Source: an uncultured Acidimicrobiales bacterium
GTDB taxonomy: Bacteria; Actinomycetota; Acidimicrobiia; Acidimicrobiales; Bin134
Direction: 5' to 3'
DNA length: 64,000 bases
Assembly: GCA_951813555.1 (NCBI GenBank)
Contig: OX638344.1
Coordinates: 620,001-684,000 of the forward strand
Made by a program: the position numbers and the translations under genes. The notes beneath the pieces are model-generated. The model searched no databases and was not told where the DNA came from. It saw only the letters and a program-made list of their open reading frames with translations. This document shows, in pieces, positions 25,624 through 33,170 of the stretch. Position 1 is the first letter of the stretch. Every line of letters starts with the position of its first letter.

Positions 25624-26895
25624 TCACACCACCCGAACCGGCAGCCGTTTGATCCCCGAGATGAAGTTGGAGCGCAGCCGGTTGATGGGGCCGGCGGGCT
25701 CCAAGCGGTTCACCCGCTTCATCAGCTCTTCGAACACCAGCCTCACCTCCATGCGGGCCAGCCAGGCCCCCAGGCACAGATGCGGCCCGTTGCGGCCGAA
25801 CGCCATGTGGTCGTTTTGCTCGCGACCTAGGTCGAAGCGGAATGGCCGTTCGAAGCCCTCAGGATCGTGGTTGGCGGCCACAAACCAGATCACCACCTTG
25901 TCGCCAGCCCGGATCTTCGACCCCCGCATCTCGACGTCGCGGGTAGCGGTGCGACGGAAGTGCATGGTGACCGACCCGGTTCGCAGGATCTCCTCCACCG
26001 CGGTGTCGGTCAAGCCCGGGTCGGCCTTCCATGACTCCCACAGGTGGGGGTGGTTCAGCAGGGTCCACATGCCGTGGGTCATGGTGTAGCGGGTGGTGTC
26101 GTTGCCCGCCGCCACCAACAGGGTGAAGAAGTTGTTGAACTCCAAGTCGGTGAGTGGGTCGCCGTCGATGGTGGGGGCCAACAGCTTGGTGATGATGTCG
26201 TCACGGGGGCAGCCCCGCCGGTCGGCGGCTTGATCCTGGGCATACTGGAAGATCTCGATGGCGGCTGGGCTGCGGAACGGAACCATCCGAAACTGCTCGG
26301 TGTCGGTGAGGTCTACCGGGTAGTCGGTGAAATCGGGGTCGGTGTTGCCCAGCAGCGCGTCGCCCCACGCCACCAGCTTGCGGCCGTCCTCGTCGTCGGT
26401 ACCCAGCAGGCGGCCCAGCATCCTCATGGGCAACTCCTCGGCAATGTCGTGGACGAAGTCAAACTCGTCGCTGGCCAGCGCTTTGTCGAGCACGTCGCCC
26501 ACCAGCTCCCGGATGGAGAATTCGAAGGTCTCCACCGTCCGGCGGGTGAAGCCCTTGTTCACCAGCCGCCGCAGGCGGGTGTGCTCCGGCGGGTCCATCT
26601 CCATCATGGTCCGCCGGGCCTCGGTCTGCTCGGCGTCCATCTCCTCCAGTCGAATGCCCAGCGACGACGTGAACGTCTCAACGTCGCGGCTCACCGCCAG
26701 GCCGTCGTCGCAGCGCAGAATCGACCAGAACCCGGCTCCGTCGGCCTCCTCAGTCCAGTGGACCGGGTCCTCGGCGCGCAACCGGGTGAATGTGGCGTGG
26801 GGTACGCCGGCAACGTAGGTGTCGTGATCGGTGATGTCGGCGTCATCAGGGCCGAGGTCGGCCAGATATTCATCGACGTAGGCCTGAGCGCCCAT
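25624..26895 (-). CDS. Cytochrome P450 (cluster A)
   Basis: 423 aa soluble bacterial P450. Landmarks: MDPPEHTRLRRLVNKGFT, I-helix AAGNDTTRYTMTHG, K-helix EEILR, and the heme loop AFGRNGPHLCLGAWLARME with the axial cysteine. The pattern fits the CYP125/CYP142-like and related actinobacterial groups, which oxidise steroid side chains, terpenes or aromatics. The ATG at 26895 overlaps the stop of the decarboxylase-like gene (TGATG). An upstream start at 26928 would extend into that gene. No redoxin is adjacent; the ferredoxin at 40534 could serve it. Confidence 0.9.
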   Translation of the reverse strand: MGAQAYVDEYLADLGPDDADITDHDTYVAGVPHATFTRLRAEDPVHWTEEADGAGFWSILRCDDGLAVSRDVETFTSSLGIRLEEMDAEQTEARRTMMEMDPPEHTRLRRLVNKGFTRRTVETFEFSIRELVGDVLDKALASDEFDFVHDIAEELPMRMLGRLLGTDDEDGRKLVAWGDALLGNTDPDFTDYPVDLTDTEQFRMVPFRSPAAIEIFQYAQDQAADRRGCPRDDIITKLLAPTIDGDPLTDLEFNNFFTLLVAAGNDTTRYTMTHGMWTLLNHPHLWESWKADPGLTDTAVEEILRTGSVTMHFRRTATRDVEMRGSKIRAGDKVVIWFVAANHDPEGFERPFRFDLGREQNDHMAFGRNGPHLCLGAWLARMEVRLVFEELMKRVNRLEPAGPINRLRSNFISGIKRLPVRVV

Positions 26896-27710
26896 CAGTC
26901 GGCTTGCATCGGATTGGGGGCGGCCCACAGCGTGGTGCCCCCGGCCATGGAGTTGCCCACTTGCCGGTAGTAGCCGCCGATGATCTCGTAGGGCTCCAGG
27001 CGGGTGAGCTCCTCGGTGGGATTCTCGGGCAGCACCAGCTCCGCGTCGCCGCTGAACACCGGGCCCAAGTCGGCGTCGTAGCCCCGCATGGTCACCAGCT
27101 CGTCCAGCGAGTCGCGCCCGTCCATCTCGATGGCCGGCATCTGACGGCTGTGCAGCATGGGGTGGGTGTTGACGAATCCGGGTGCCTCGGCGGCGCCCCT
27201 AATGGTGAACCGGGCCTCCGCGATCCGCCGCCCCCACGTGCTCAAAGTGGCGCCGAATCGCCCGCCCGGCTCGAGCCGGGGACCGGCCTTGCCGTAAGCC
27301 ACCGGCCGGGTCATCCAGATTTCGCTCATCTTCTTGGGATAGCCCTGTATGTGGCCCCGGGCCATGGCGAAGTCTTTGTCCACCCAGATGTAGGCCGCCC
27401 GGCTGAAGATCTGGCCCTGGTAGCAGCAGCGCACCACCAAGAACACTTCTTTGTACTGGGCTCGGGACGGGTCGAGGATCTCTTCGAAGCTGTCGCTGCA
27501 ACTCTGCCAGTCGGCCCAGATGAGGGCGACGGCGCCGGGGTCGTCGTCGATCAGCGTCAGCGGCTCGGGGAGGAGCTCGGCTACGTTGGCCGGATCGGTG
27601 CGAAACTCCACGGTCAGCATGTCGCCCGAGTAGTGCCACGGCGGACCGGGCAGGATGCCAGCGGCACCAGTGGGTGAGCGGGGATACATGAACCCCTTCA
27701 GGTCGGCCAC
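26895..27710 (-). CDS. Acetoacetate decarboxylase-like protein
   Basis: 271 aa. It has LVPPPPWHYSGD-type opening (ILPGPPWHYSGDMLTVEFRT), the long beta-barrel core with EVFLVVRCCYQGQIFSRA and a catalytic-lysine region GHIQGYPKKMSEIW (tandem Lys). ADC-like proteins decarboxylate beta-keto acids or, in the broader family, catalyse aldol or dehydration steps through a Schiff base. The GTG start at 27710 coincides with the predicted transcription start, so the message should be leaderless. First gene of the operon decarboxylase-P450-dioxygenase-amidotransferase. Confidence 0.8.
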   Translation of the reverse strand: MADLKGFMYPRSPTGAAGILPGPPWHYSGDMLTVEFRTDPANVAELLPEPLTLIDDDPGAVALIWADWQSCSDSFEEILDPSRAQYKEVFLVVRCCYQGQIFSRAAYIWVDKDFAMARGHIQGYPKKMSEIWMTRPVAYGKAGPRLEPGGRFGATLSTWGRRIAEARFTIRGAAEAPGFVNTHPMLHSRQMPAIEMDGRDSLDELVTMRGYDADLGPVFSGDAELVLPENPTEELTRLEPYEIIGGYYRQVGNSMAGGTTLWAAPNPMQAD

Positions 27711-27716
27711 CTTGGC

Positions 27717-27746
27717 AGTATATTTGTTTGGTACCAAACGATTCAA
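27717..27746 (-). promoter_or_regulatory. Promoter with 14-base palindrome in its spacer (operator site 2)
   Basis: Read on the reverse strand, TTGAAT (27746-27741) and TATACT (27722-27717) are 18 bases apart and form a good sigma-70-type promoter for the decarboxylase-like operon. The spacer contains the perfect palindrome GTTTGGTACCAAAC at 27726-27739. Binding there would block this promoter and possibly the divergent oxygenase gene at 27822. The palindrome and its flank match 19 of 21 positions at 30146-30166. Confidence 0.7.
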
Positions 27747-27821
27747 ATGGACTGTCGGAGTCGGAGTCGTCAACAATAGAGTCGAGGCCGTGGCTGTGCC
27801 CTGCGAACACAAGGTAGCCCG

Positions 27822-29033
27822 GTGAATCTTGCCGACCTCGCGGCCCGCAATGGGTTGCTGACCGCTGAGCGGGCAGCCGTCGTGGAACGGGTTCGAGCGC
27901 TCGGTCCCGCGCTGGCTGCTCGGGCGGCCAAGTACGACCGGGACGCGGCCTTCCCCTTCGAGAATTGGCAAGACCTGGCCAAAGCCGGCCTGTTGGGCAT
28001 CTGCATCCCAGCATCGGCCGGCGGCCTCGGCGCCGACTTCGTGGGCTACGCCCTGGCGTCCGAGGAACTTGGGCGGCACTGTGCGGCCACCGCCCTGACC
28101 TTCAACATGCACTCGGCCACCACCCTCATGGTGGGCCAAATCGGCGACGACATGGAGCTGAGCGCCGAGGAGCGGTCGGTGCTGCACCGGAGGAGAGCGG
28201 TGCTATGGCAGGGCATCGTTGAACGGGGACAGATCCACAGCCAGCCGTTCTCCGAGGGGATCGCGGCTGGGGCCACCGAGGGTTACGCCACCGCCGCGAC
28301 TCCGGTGGAGGGCGGATACCACGTGAGCGGCCGCAAGATCTTCGCCTCGCTCAGCGGAGCGGCCGACATCCACAACATCGTGTGCACGGTAGAAGGCGAT
28401 CCCCGAGTGCGCCTGCTGGGCGTGGCCGCCGACTCTGAGGGTCTGCGCATCGAGGGCGATTGGGATTCGCTGGGCATGCGGGCCACCGACTCCCGCAACC
28501 TGGTTCTGGACGACGTGTCGGTCCCCGCCGAGTGCGAGTGGATCCCGCCGGGGATGTTCGACCAAGCGGCCGCCCGGTGGCCGTATTTCTTCATGACTTT
28601 GTCGTTCGCCTACCTGGGGCTGATGGGGGCCATCATCGACGCCACCGCTGAGTACCTCATCGGCGACGGCGGGCCCACGGCCCGGCGTTCCAACCCCATC
28701 AAGCAGCAGGGTTGGGCGGAGATGAACCTCATCTACGACCGGGCCCAGGCGCTGTGCTACCGGGTGCTGGCCGAATCGGGGGTCGATCCGAAGCCTGCCG
28801 CGGTGCGGCGGGCGTGGAGCTCGATGGTCACCACCATGGACGGCGCTCCTGAGTTGGCCTCGCTTGCACTGCGAGTGTGCGGCGGACGGGCACTGCTCCG
28901 GCCGTCGCCGCTGGAGCAGTATTACCGCGACGCCCGGTGCGGCGCGGCCATGCATCCCTGGAGCGTGGATGTGTGCCTCGACCGCCTCGGCCGAGCGGGG
29001 CTTTTTGACGATGCAGAAGAGACCCCGGTGTGA
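27822..29033 (+). CDS. Acyl-CoA-dehydrogenase-fold flavin oxygenase (cluster A)
   Basis: 403 aa with the ACAD three-domain fold: helical N-terminus (ENWQDLAKAGLLGICIPASA), middle beta domain (YHVSGRKIFASLSGAADIHN, then RLLGVAADSEGLRIEGDWDS) and helical C-terminus (NPIKQQGWAEMNLIYDRAQA). The C-terminal loop RDARCGAAMHPWSVD replaces the E-G-T stretch holding the catalytic base of true acyl-CoA dehydrogenases, so a group D flavin monooxygenase is more likely. The start is GTG 27822 with AAGG eight bases upstream. It is coupled to the NicX-like gene by GTGA. The cluster B homologue is at 49258. Confidence 0.8.
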   Translation: MNLADLAARNGLLTAERAAVVERVRALGPALAARAAKYDRDAAFPFENWQDLAKAGLLGICIPASAGGLGADFVGYALASEELGRHCAATALTFNMHSATTLMVGQIGDDMELSAEERSVLHRRRAVLWQGIVERGQIHSQPFSEGIAAGATEGYATAATPVEGGYHVSGRKIFASLSGAADIHNIVCTVEGDPRVRLLGVAADSEGLRIEGDWDSLGMRATDSRNLVLDDVSVPAECEWIPPGMFDQAAARWPYFFMTLSFAYLGLMGAIIDATAEYLIGDGGPTARRSNPIKQQGWAEMNLIYDRAQALCYRVLAESGVDPKPAAVRRAWSSMVTTMDGAPELASLALRVCGGRALLRPSPLEQYYRDARCGAAMHPWSVDVCLDRLGRAGLFDDAEETPV

Positions 29034-30091
29034 GCGATGGGCGCGGTTCTGTGATTGAGAGCTCCTGGATCAGGCGATACGCCGAGCAATTCGAAGCCTG
29101 CAAGCTGGTTTCGACCGAAACCGCGGTGGTGCTGTCGGAGACCCGGAGCCGCCCCGAGATCGTGCTGACCGCTCGCTTGGCCCTATCGCTTTGCGGAGTC
29201 GCTCCCGTCGATGTGGTGGTAACCACCCCGCGCAATCCCGGGCCGCTACCGATCCGCTCCACCGGGGCGTCGGTGGCGCTGTCGGCCAATCAGGCCGCGC
29301 TGGGTGCGCTGACCAAGGCCGATTTCATCGTGGACTGCACGGTGGAGGGGCTGCTCCACGCCCCCGAACTCGGCCAGATCCTGGCCAGCGGGGCCCGAGT
29401 GCTTATGGTGTCCAACGAGCATCCCGAGAACACCGAACGATGGCCCCACGATCCCTTCCTGGCTGATCGGGTGGCGATCGGCGTCGGCCTGCTGGAGCAG
29501 GCCAAGGAGATGCGGATTGAATCGGATGCGGGCACCGAGCTGATGGTGGATCTCTTCGGCGCGGTGAGGGCTGGGTCGCACGGTTGGTGCACAGAGCCAG
29601 GGACGATCGCCCACTGGCCCGGCGGTCTGGTGCTGGCGTTCCCCGCCGCGGCCACGGTGAACGGAACGGTGGTGTTGGCCCCCGGCGACGTTAACCTCAC
29701 CTTCAAGGAGTACATCCGCGAACCGGTGACGCTGACCGTGGTAGACGACTACATCACCGAAATCGAAGGGGACGGGGTCGATGCCGAGCTGTTCCGGTCC
29801 TATCTGGCCGCATTCGAAGAGCCCGAGGCCTACGCAGTGAGCCACGTGGGCTGGGGGATGAACACCTCGGCCCGGTGGGAGGCCATGGCCCTGTGGGACA
29901 AGGCCGACCACAACGGCACAGAGCTTCGGGCCTTCGCCGGCAACTTCTTGTACTCGACCGGTGCCAACGAGGTGGCAGGGCGGTTCTGCCGTGGCCACTT
30001 CGACCTGCCTATGCGGGGTTGCACGGTGTCCCTGGACGGAACCCCGGTGGTTGTGGGTGGAGAACTGGTGGCCGAACTGCTTCCTTCTTGA
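29030..30091 (+). CDS. 2,5-dihydroxypyridine 5,6-dioxygenase-like protein (NicX family, cluster A)
   Basis: 353 aa. It aligns along its length with NicX: LLHAPELGQILASGARVLMV, EPGTIAHWPGGLVLAFPAA, SHVGWGM, FAGNFLYSTGAN and CRGHFDLPMRGC. The three iron ligands of the family (two His, one Asp) are present as His272, His323 and Asp325. NicX opens 2,5-dihydroxypyridine to N-formylmaleamate; whether this enzyme uses the same ring is inference. The same fold also holds M29 aminopeptidases, but the H-x-D end is NicX-like. It is the last gene before the strong livK promoter. Confidence 0.82.
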   Translation: MSDGRGSVIESSWIRRYAEQFEACKLVSTETAVVLSETRSRPEIVLTARLALSLCGVAPVDVVVTTPRNPGPLPIRSTGASVALSANQAALGALTKADFIVDCTVEGLLHAPELGQILASGARVLMVSNEHPENTERWPHDPFLADRVAIGVGLLEQAKEMRIESDAGTELMVDLFGAVRAGSHGWCTEPGTIAHWPGGLVLAFPAAATVNGTVVLAPGDVNLTFKEYIREPVTLTVVDDYITEIEGDGVDAELFRSYLAAFEEPEAYAVSHVGWGMNTSARWEAMALWDKADHNGTELRAFAGNFLYSTGANEVAGRFCRGHFDLPMRGCTVSLDGTPVVVGGELVAELLPS

Positions 30092-30098
30092 GCATTGG

Positions 30099-30166
30099 TT
30101 GACAGCAATTGCCGTAATCTGTATATTTAATTTTGTATACAAAGGTTGTTTGCTCCCAAACGATTC
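30099..30166 (+). promoter_or_regulatory. Strong promoter and two operators of the Liv-type operon
   Basis: TTGACA (30099-30104) and TATATT (30122-30127) are exactly 17 bases apart. The predicted start of transcription (about 30134) falls in a perfect palindrome, TTTGTATACAAA (30132-30143), of the TTGT-AT-ACAA kind often bound by GntR regulators. Just after it, 30146-30166 carries operator site 3, GTTTGCTCCCAAACG, almost identical to the site at 27724. The GntR gene at 35059 lies in the operon driven from here. Confidence 0.78.
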
Positions 30167-30208
30167 TTGCCGTAGGGTTTTCAAAACCTGACTGAGGAGG
30201 GGGAGCTC

Positions 30209-31528
30209 ATGAAGCTCAAGCTCAATTTCTTGTTGGCGCTCTTGGCGGTTTTTGCCCTGGTGGTGGCGGCCTGTGGCAATGACGACGATGGTGGCGGCGA
30301 TACCGCCCCGGCGCCTGAGCCCACCGAAGCACCCACTGAAGCGCCTACGCCTGAACCAACCGAAGCACCGACCGCAGCGCCCACCGAAGCACCCTCTACT
30401 GACGATGGAGGCGCACAGCTCTTCATCGATGCCGTACTCAGTGCCGATCTCGACAACTGCGGAACCCCGCCGTCGGGCGATCCGATTCGAGTCGGCATGG
30501 CCATGGACTTCAGCGACGTCGTCGGATTCGTCGACATCCCCGGCTCCAAGCTGGTGCCGTTCATCGCCGAGAAGGTCAACTGCGTCGGTGGTCTCAACGG
30601 CTTTCCGGTAGAGGTTCGGGTAGCCGAGGTAGGCGACGACGCGGTGTTGGCCACCCAGGAGCTCCTGGATTGGGGCGCACACTTCCTGATCGGCCCGCCG
30701 TTCGCCGACTTCGCATTGCCGATCCTCCAGACCACCGAGGGCCAGGTACCGCTGTTCGTGGCCGCCTCTACCGAACCCACGCTGGCTGACGCCTCGATCA
30801 ACTCGTTCCTGGTGACCTTCGATGACTACGGCATGTCCGGGGCCGCGGCCCAGTGGGCCTGGGACCAGGGCATCACCCGGGCCATCGTGTTCACCGAGGG
30901 CGAGGGTATCCCTTACACCGGCATCAACCCCGATGCCTTCATGGCCAAATTCGAAGAACTGGGCGGCGAGGTGGTGAACGTGCAGACCTACGTCTGGGCC
31001 GCTGACACCGACTTCTCGGCCCAGGTCAACGAGATTGCCGGCATCTCCCAAAACAACGAGGTGGTGTTCTCGGCCGCGCTCGGCTTCCAGGTCACCGCTC
31101 TGCGGGGTCAGCTAGAGGGCCAGGGCCTTGACGGGCTGACCTACATCGGCACCGATGCGCTAGACGCCACCGGCATCCAGTTCGAGGACAACAACGAGGG
31201 CATCGCCCACACCCCGCACACCAGCATTTCCCCCGGCGACCGCATCGACACCATGCTGGCCGACTATGAGGCCGCCAAGGGCGAGGCGCTGGACAGTCGG
31301 GGCTTCATGGCGCTCTACGTTGACTCGATGTTCCTGGGCTTCCAGGGCATCTTGGACTGCGGCTGCACCAACCCGGCCGACATCGGGGCCGCAGTGGCCC
31401 AGATTGAGGGCTTCCAGGGCCTGACCGGTGAGATCACCTATGCGGGCACCAATGGCATTCCGCCCAAGGCCGTGCCAATCAACCAAATCATCGACGGCGT
31501 CGACACCTTGGTCGCCACCATCGGCTAA
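30209..31528 (+). CDS. Branched-chain-amino-acid-type ABC substrate-binding lipoprotein
   Basis: 439 aa. The leader ends in lipobox VVAACG (about residues 19-24) and is followed by a roughly 40-residue Pro/Glu/Ala/Thr repeat linker (TEAPTEAPTPEPTEAPTAAP). The mature part is a type I periplasmic-binding fold of the LivK class: GMAMDFSDVVGFVDIPGSKL, GGLNGFPVEVRVAE, FLIGPPFADFALPI. LivK-class proteins also bind amides and aromatic acids, so the ligand may be the substrate of the neighbouring catabolic genes. GGAGG at about 30195 sets the start. Confidence 0.9.
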   Translation: MKLKLNFLLALLAVFALVVAACGNDDDGGGDTAPAPEPTEAPTEAPTPEPTEAPTAAPTEAPSTDDGGAQLFIDAVLSADLDNCGTPPSGDPIRVGMAMDFSDVVGFVDIPGSKLVPFIAEKVNCVGGLNGFPVEVRVAEVGDDAVLATQELLDWGAHFLIGPPFADFALPILQTTEGQVPLFVAASTEPTLADASINSFLVTFDDYGMSGAAAQWAWDQGITRAIVFTEGEGIPYTGINPDAFMAKFEELGGEVVNVQTYVWAADTDFSAQVNEIAGISQNNEVVFSAALGFQVTALRGQLEGQGLDGLTYIGTDALDATGIQFEDNNEGIAHTPHTSISPGDRIDTMLADYEAAKGEALDSRGFMALYVDSMFLGFQGILDCGCTNPADIGAAVAQIEGFQGLTGEITYAGTNGIPPKAVPINQIIDGVDTLVATIG

Positions 31529-31575
31529 CCACGGGCCCGATAACTCAGGCCTGATGCTCACATACGATTAGCGCC

Positions 31576-32286
31576 ATGCTCGAAGTATCGAGATTGACAA
31601 CCAGATACGGTGCGATCTCAGCGCTTCGAGATGCCGATCTGCACGTTGGGTCTGGTGAGGTGGTTGGCCTCATCGGACCCAACGGCGCCGGCAAGACCAC
31701 CCTGCTGGGATCAATCGCCGGGCTGCTCTCCCCCGCGGCCGGATCGGTCACCTTCGACGGCACCGACATCACCGGCAACTCCCCGGAGAAGCTCCTGCGC
31801 TTGGGCGTGGCGCTGGTGCCCGAGCATCGGCGGATCTTCGGCGACCTCACCGTGGAGGAGAACCTGAAGATCGGCGGGATCACCCAATCCCGAGATGAAA
31901 GAGCCGAATTGCTCCACGAGATGGGCGACCGTTTCCCGGTGCTGCGAGAAAAGCGAACGGTGGCCGCCGGTTATCTGTCGGGCGGGGAATCCCAGCAGCT
32001 GGCCATTGCCCGAGCGCTGATGTCCAAGCCCCGGCTGCTGATGATGGACGAGCCTTCTCTCGGTTTGGCTCCCGTTCTGGTCGATGTGGTGTTCGAGTTG
32101 ATTGAAACGCTGCGGAGTCAAGGACGCACCTTGCTGGTCGTTGAGCAGAACGCCACCCGGATGCTGGAGGTGGCCGATCGGGCCTACGTGCTTCGGTCGG
32201 GCGAGGTGGTGGCCGAGGGCACCGGATCGGAGCTGCGGGAACGCCCCGACCTGTTCGACACGTTTGTCGGAGGCAACGGGCAATGA
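31576..32286 (+). CDS. livF: Liv-type ABC transporter ATPase LivF
   Basis: 236 aa ATPase. Walker A GPNGAGKTTL near residue 37, LSGGESQQLAIARALM, LLMMDEPSLGLAPVL and a switch region VVEQNA mark it as LivF. EHRRIFGDLTVEENL is the usual Q-loop. It pairs with the LivG domain that is fused to LivM in the gene at 33167. It overlaps livH by ATGA. Confidence 0.92.
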   Translation: MLEVSRLTTRYGAISALRDADLHVGSGEVVGLIGPNGAGKTTLLGSIAGLLSPAAGSVTFDGTDITGNSPEKLLRLGVALVPEHRRIFGDLTVEENLKIGGITQSRDERAELLHEMGDRFPVLREKRTVAAGYLSGGESQQLAIARALMSKPRLLMMDEPSLGLAPVLVDVVFELIETLRSQGRTLLVVEQNATRMLEVADRAYVLRSGEVVAEGTGSELRERPDLFDTFVGGNGQ

Positions 32287-33170
32287 CCGAGCTGCTTCAG
32301 AACCTCATCGACGGCCTCGGCCGGGGCAGCATCTATGCGCTGTTGGCGCTGGGTGTGGCCGTGATCTTCGGGGTCATGCATCTGCTCAACTTTGCCCACG
32401 GAGAGCTGATAACCGTCTCGGGCTATGTGGCGTTTTGGACCATCAGCGAAGGCTGGTCGTGGTATTTGGTCACCCCCATAATCATCGGTACCGCCATCGT
32501 CACCTCTCTAGTCATTGAGAGGGTGGCATTCAGCCGCGTTCGGGGCAGCTCAGACTTCACCCTGTTGTTGACCTCGTTCGGCGTCCACTTCGTGGTATCG
32601 GCCATCTTCTTGCTCTACGTCTCCGCGTCGGTAAAGACGTTTTCGCGCCCTGGATGGGTCACCAACACCTACAGCATCGGCTCGCTGCACATTGAGGTGT
32701 TCGACACGGTGGTGATCGGAGTGACCCTGGTAACCCTTCTGGGAACTTCCTGGCTCATCCAGCGCACCATGTTCGGCCTGGCCCTGCGGGCGGCGGCCGC
32801 CGATTTCGACACTGCCCGGCTCATGGGGGTGCGCTCCGACACCGTTATCCGGGGAGCGTTCGCCCTCTCCGGGTTGCTGGCCGGAATCGCCGGCGTTTTC
32901 TGGCTTATGCGGGCCGGGAACACGGTCCCCAGCGCAGGTATAGCCCCCATGCTCAAGGGAGTGCTGGCCGCGCTCATCGGCGGTCTGGGAAGCCTGCGGG
33001 GGGCGGTGCTGGGTGGCTTCGTGCTCGGACTGGCCGAGGTCTTGCTGCGGTCACGGCTACCCGATTCGGTGGCCAGTCTCACCGAGGGCTTCGTGTTCCT
33101 GCTGATCGCGCTGCTGTTCATCTTCCGGCCGCAGGGCCTAATCCGGGTAGCCCACGCGGAGCGGGTGTGA
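32283..33170 (+). CDS. livH: Liv-type ABC transporter permease LivH
   Basis: 295 aa integral membrane protein with about eight hydrophobic segments. NLIDGLGRGSIYALLALGVAVIFG at the N-terminus, HLLNFAHGELI, the coupling loop LMGVRSDTVIRGAFALSGLLAGI and PMLKGVLAALIGGLGSLRGA are LivH marks. It overlaps the fused LivM-LivG gene by four bases (GTGA). Confidence 0.92.
   Translation: MTELLQNLIDGLGRGSIYALLALGVAVIFGVMHLLNFAHGELITVSGYVAFWTISEGWSWYLVTPIIIGTAIVTSLVIERVAFSRVRGSSDFTLLLTSFGVHFVVSAIFLLYVSASVKTFSRPGWVTNTYSIGSLHIEVFDTVVIGVTLVTLLGTSWLIQRTMFGLALRAAAADFDTARLMGVRSDTVIRGAFALSGLLAGIAGVFWLMRAGNTVPSAGIAPMLKGVLAALIGGLGSLRGAVLGGFVLGLAEVLLRSRLPDSVASLTEGFVFLLIALLFIFRPQGLIRVAHAERV

Noticed and set aside
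29030..30091. Annotation as leucyl aminopeptidase (M29), the usual automatic label for this fold.
   Set aside because: The late H-x-D iron motif and full-length similarity to NicX favour a ring-opening dioxygenase.
29246..31051. 601-codon reverse open frame across the NicX-like and livK genes.
   Set aside because: It is antisense to two well-supported genes, has low-complexity composition and no recognisable domain; GC-rich codon bias creates such frames.
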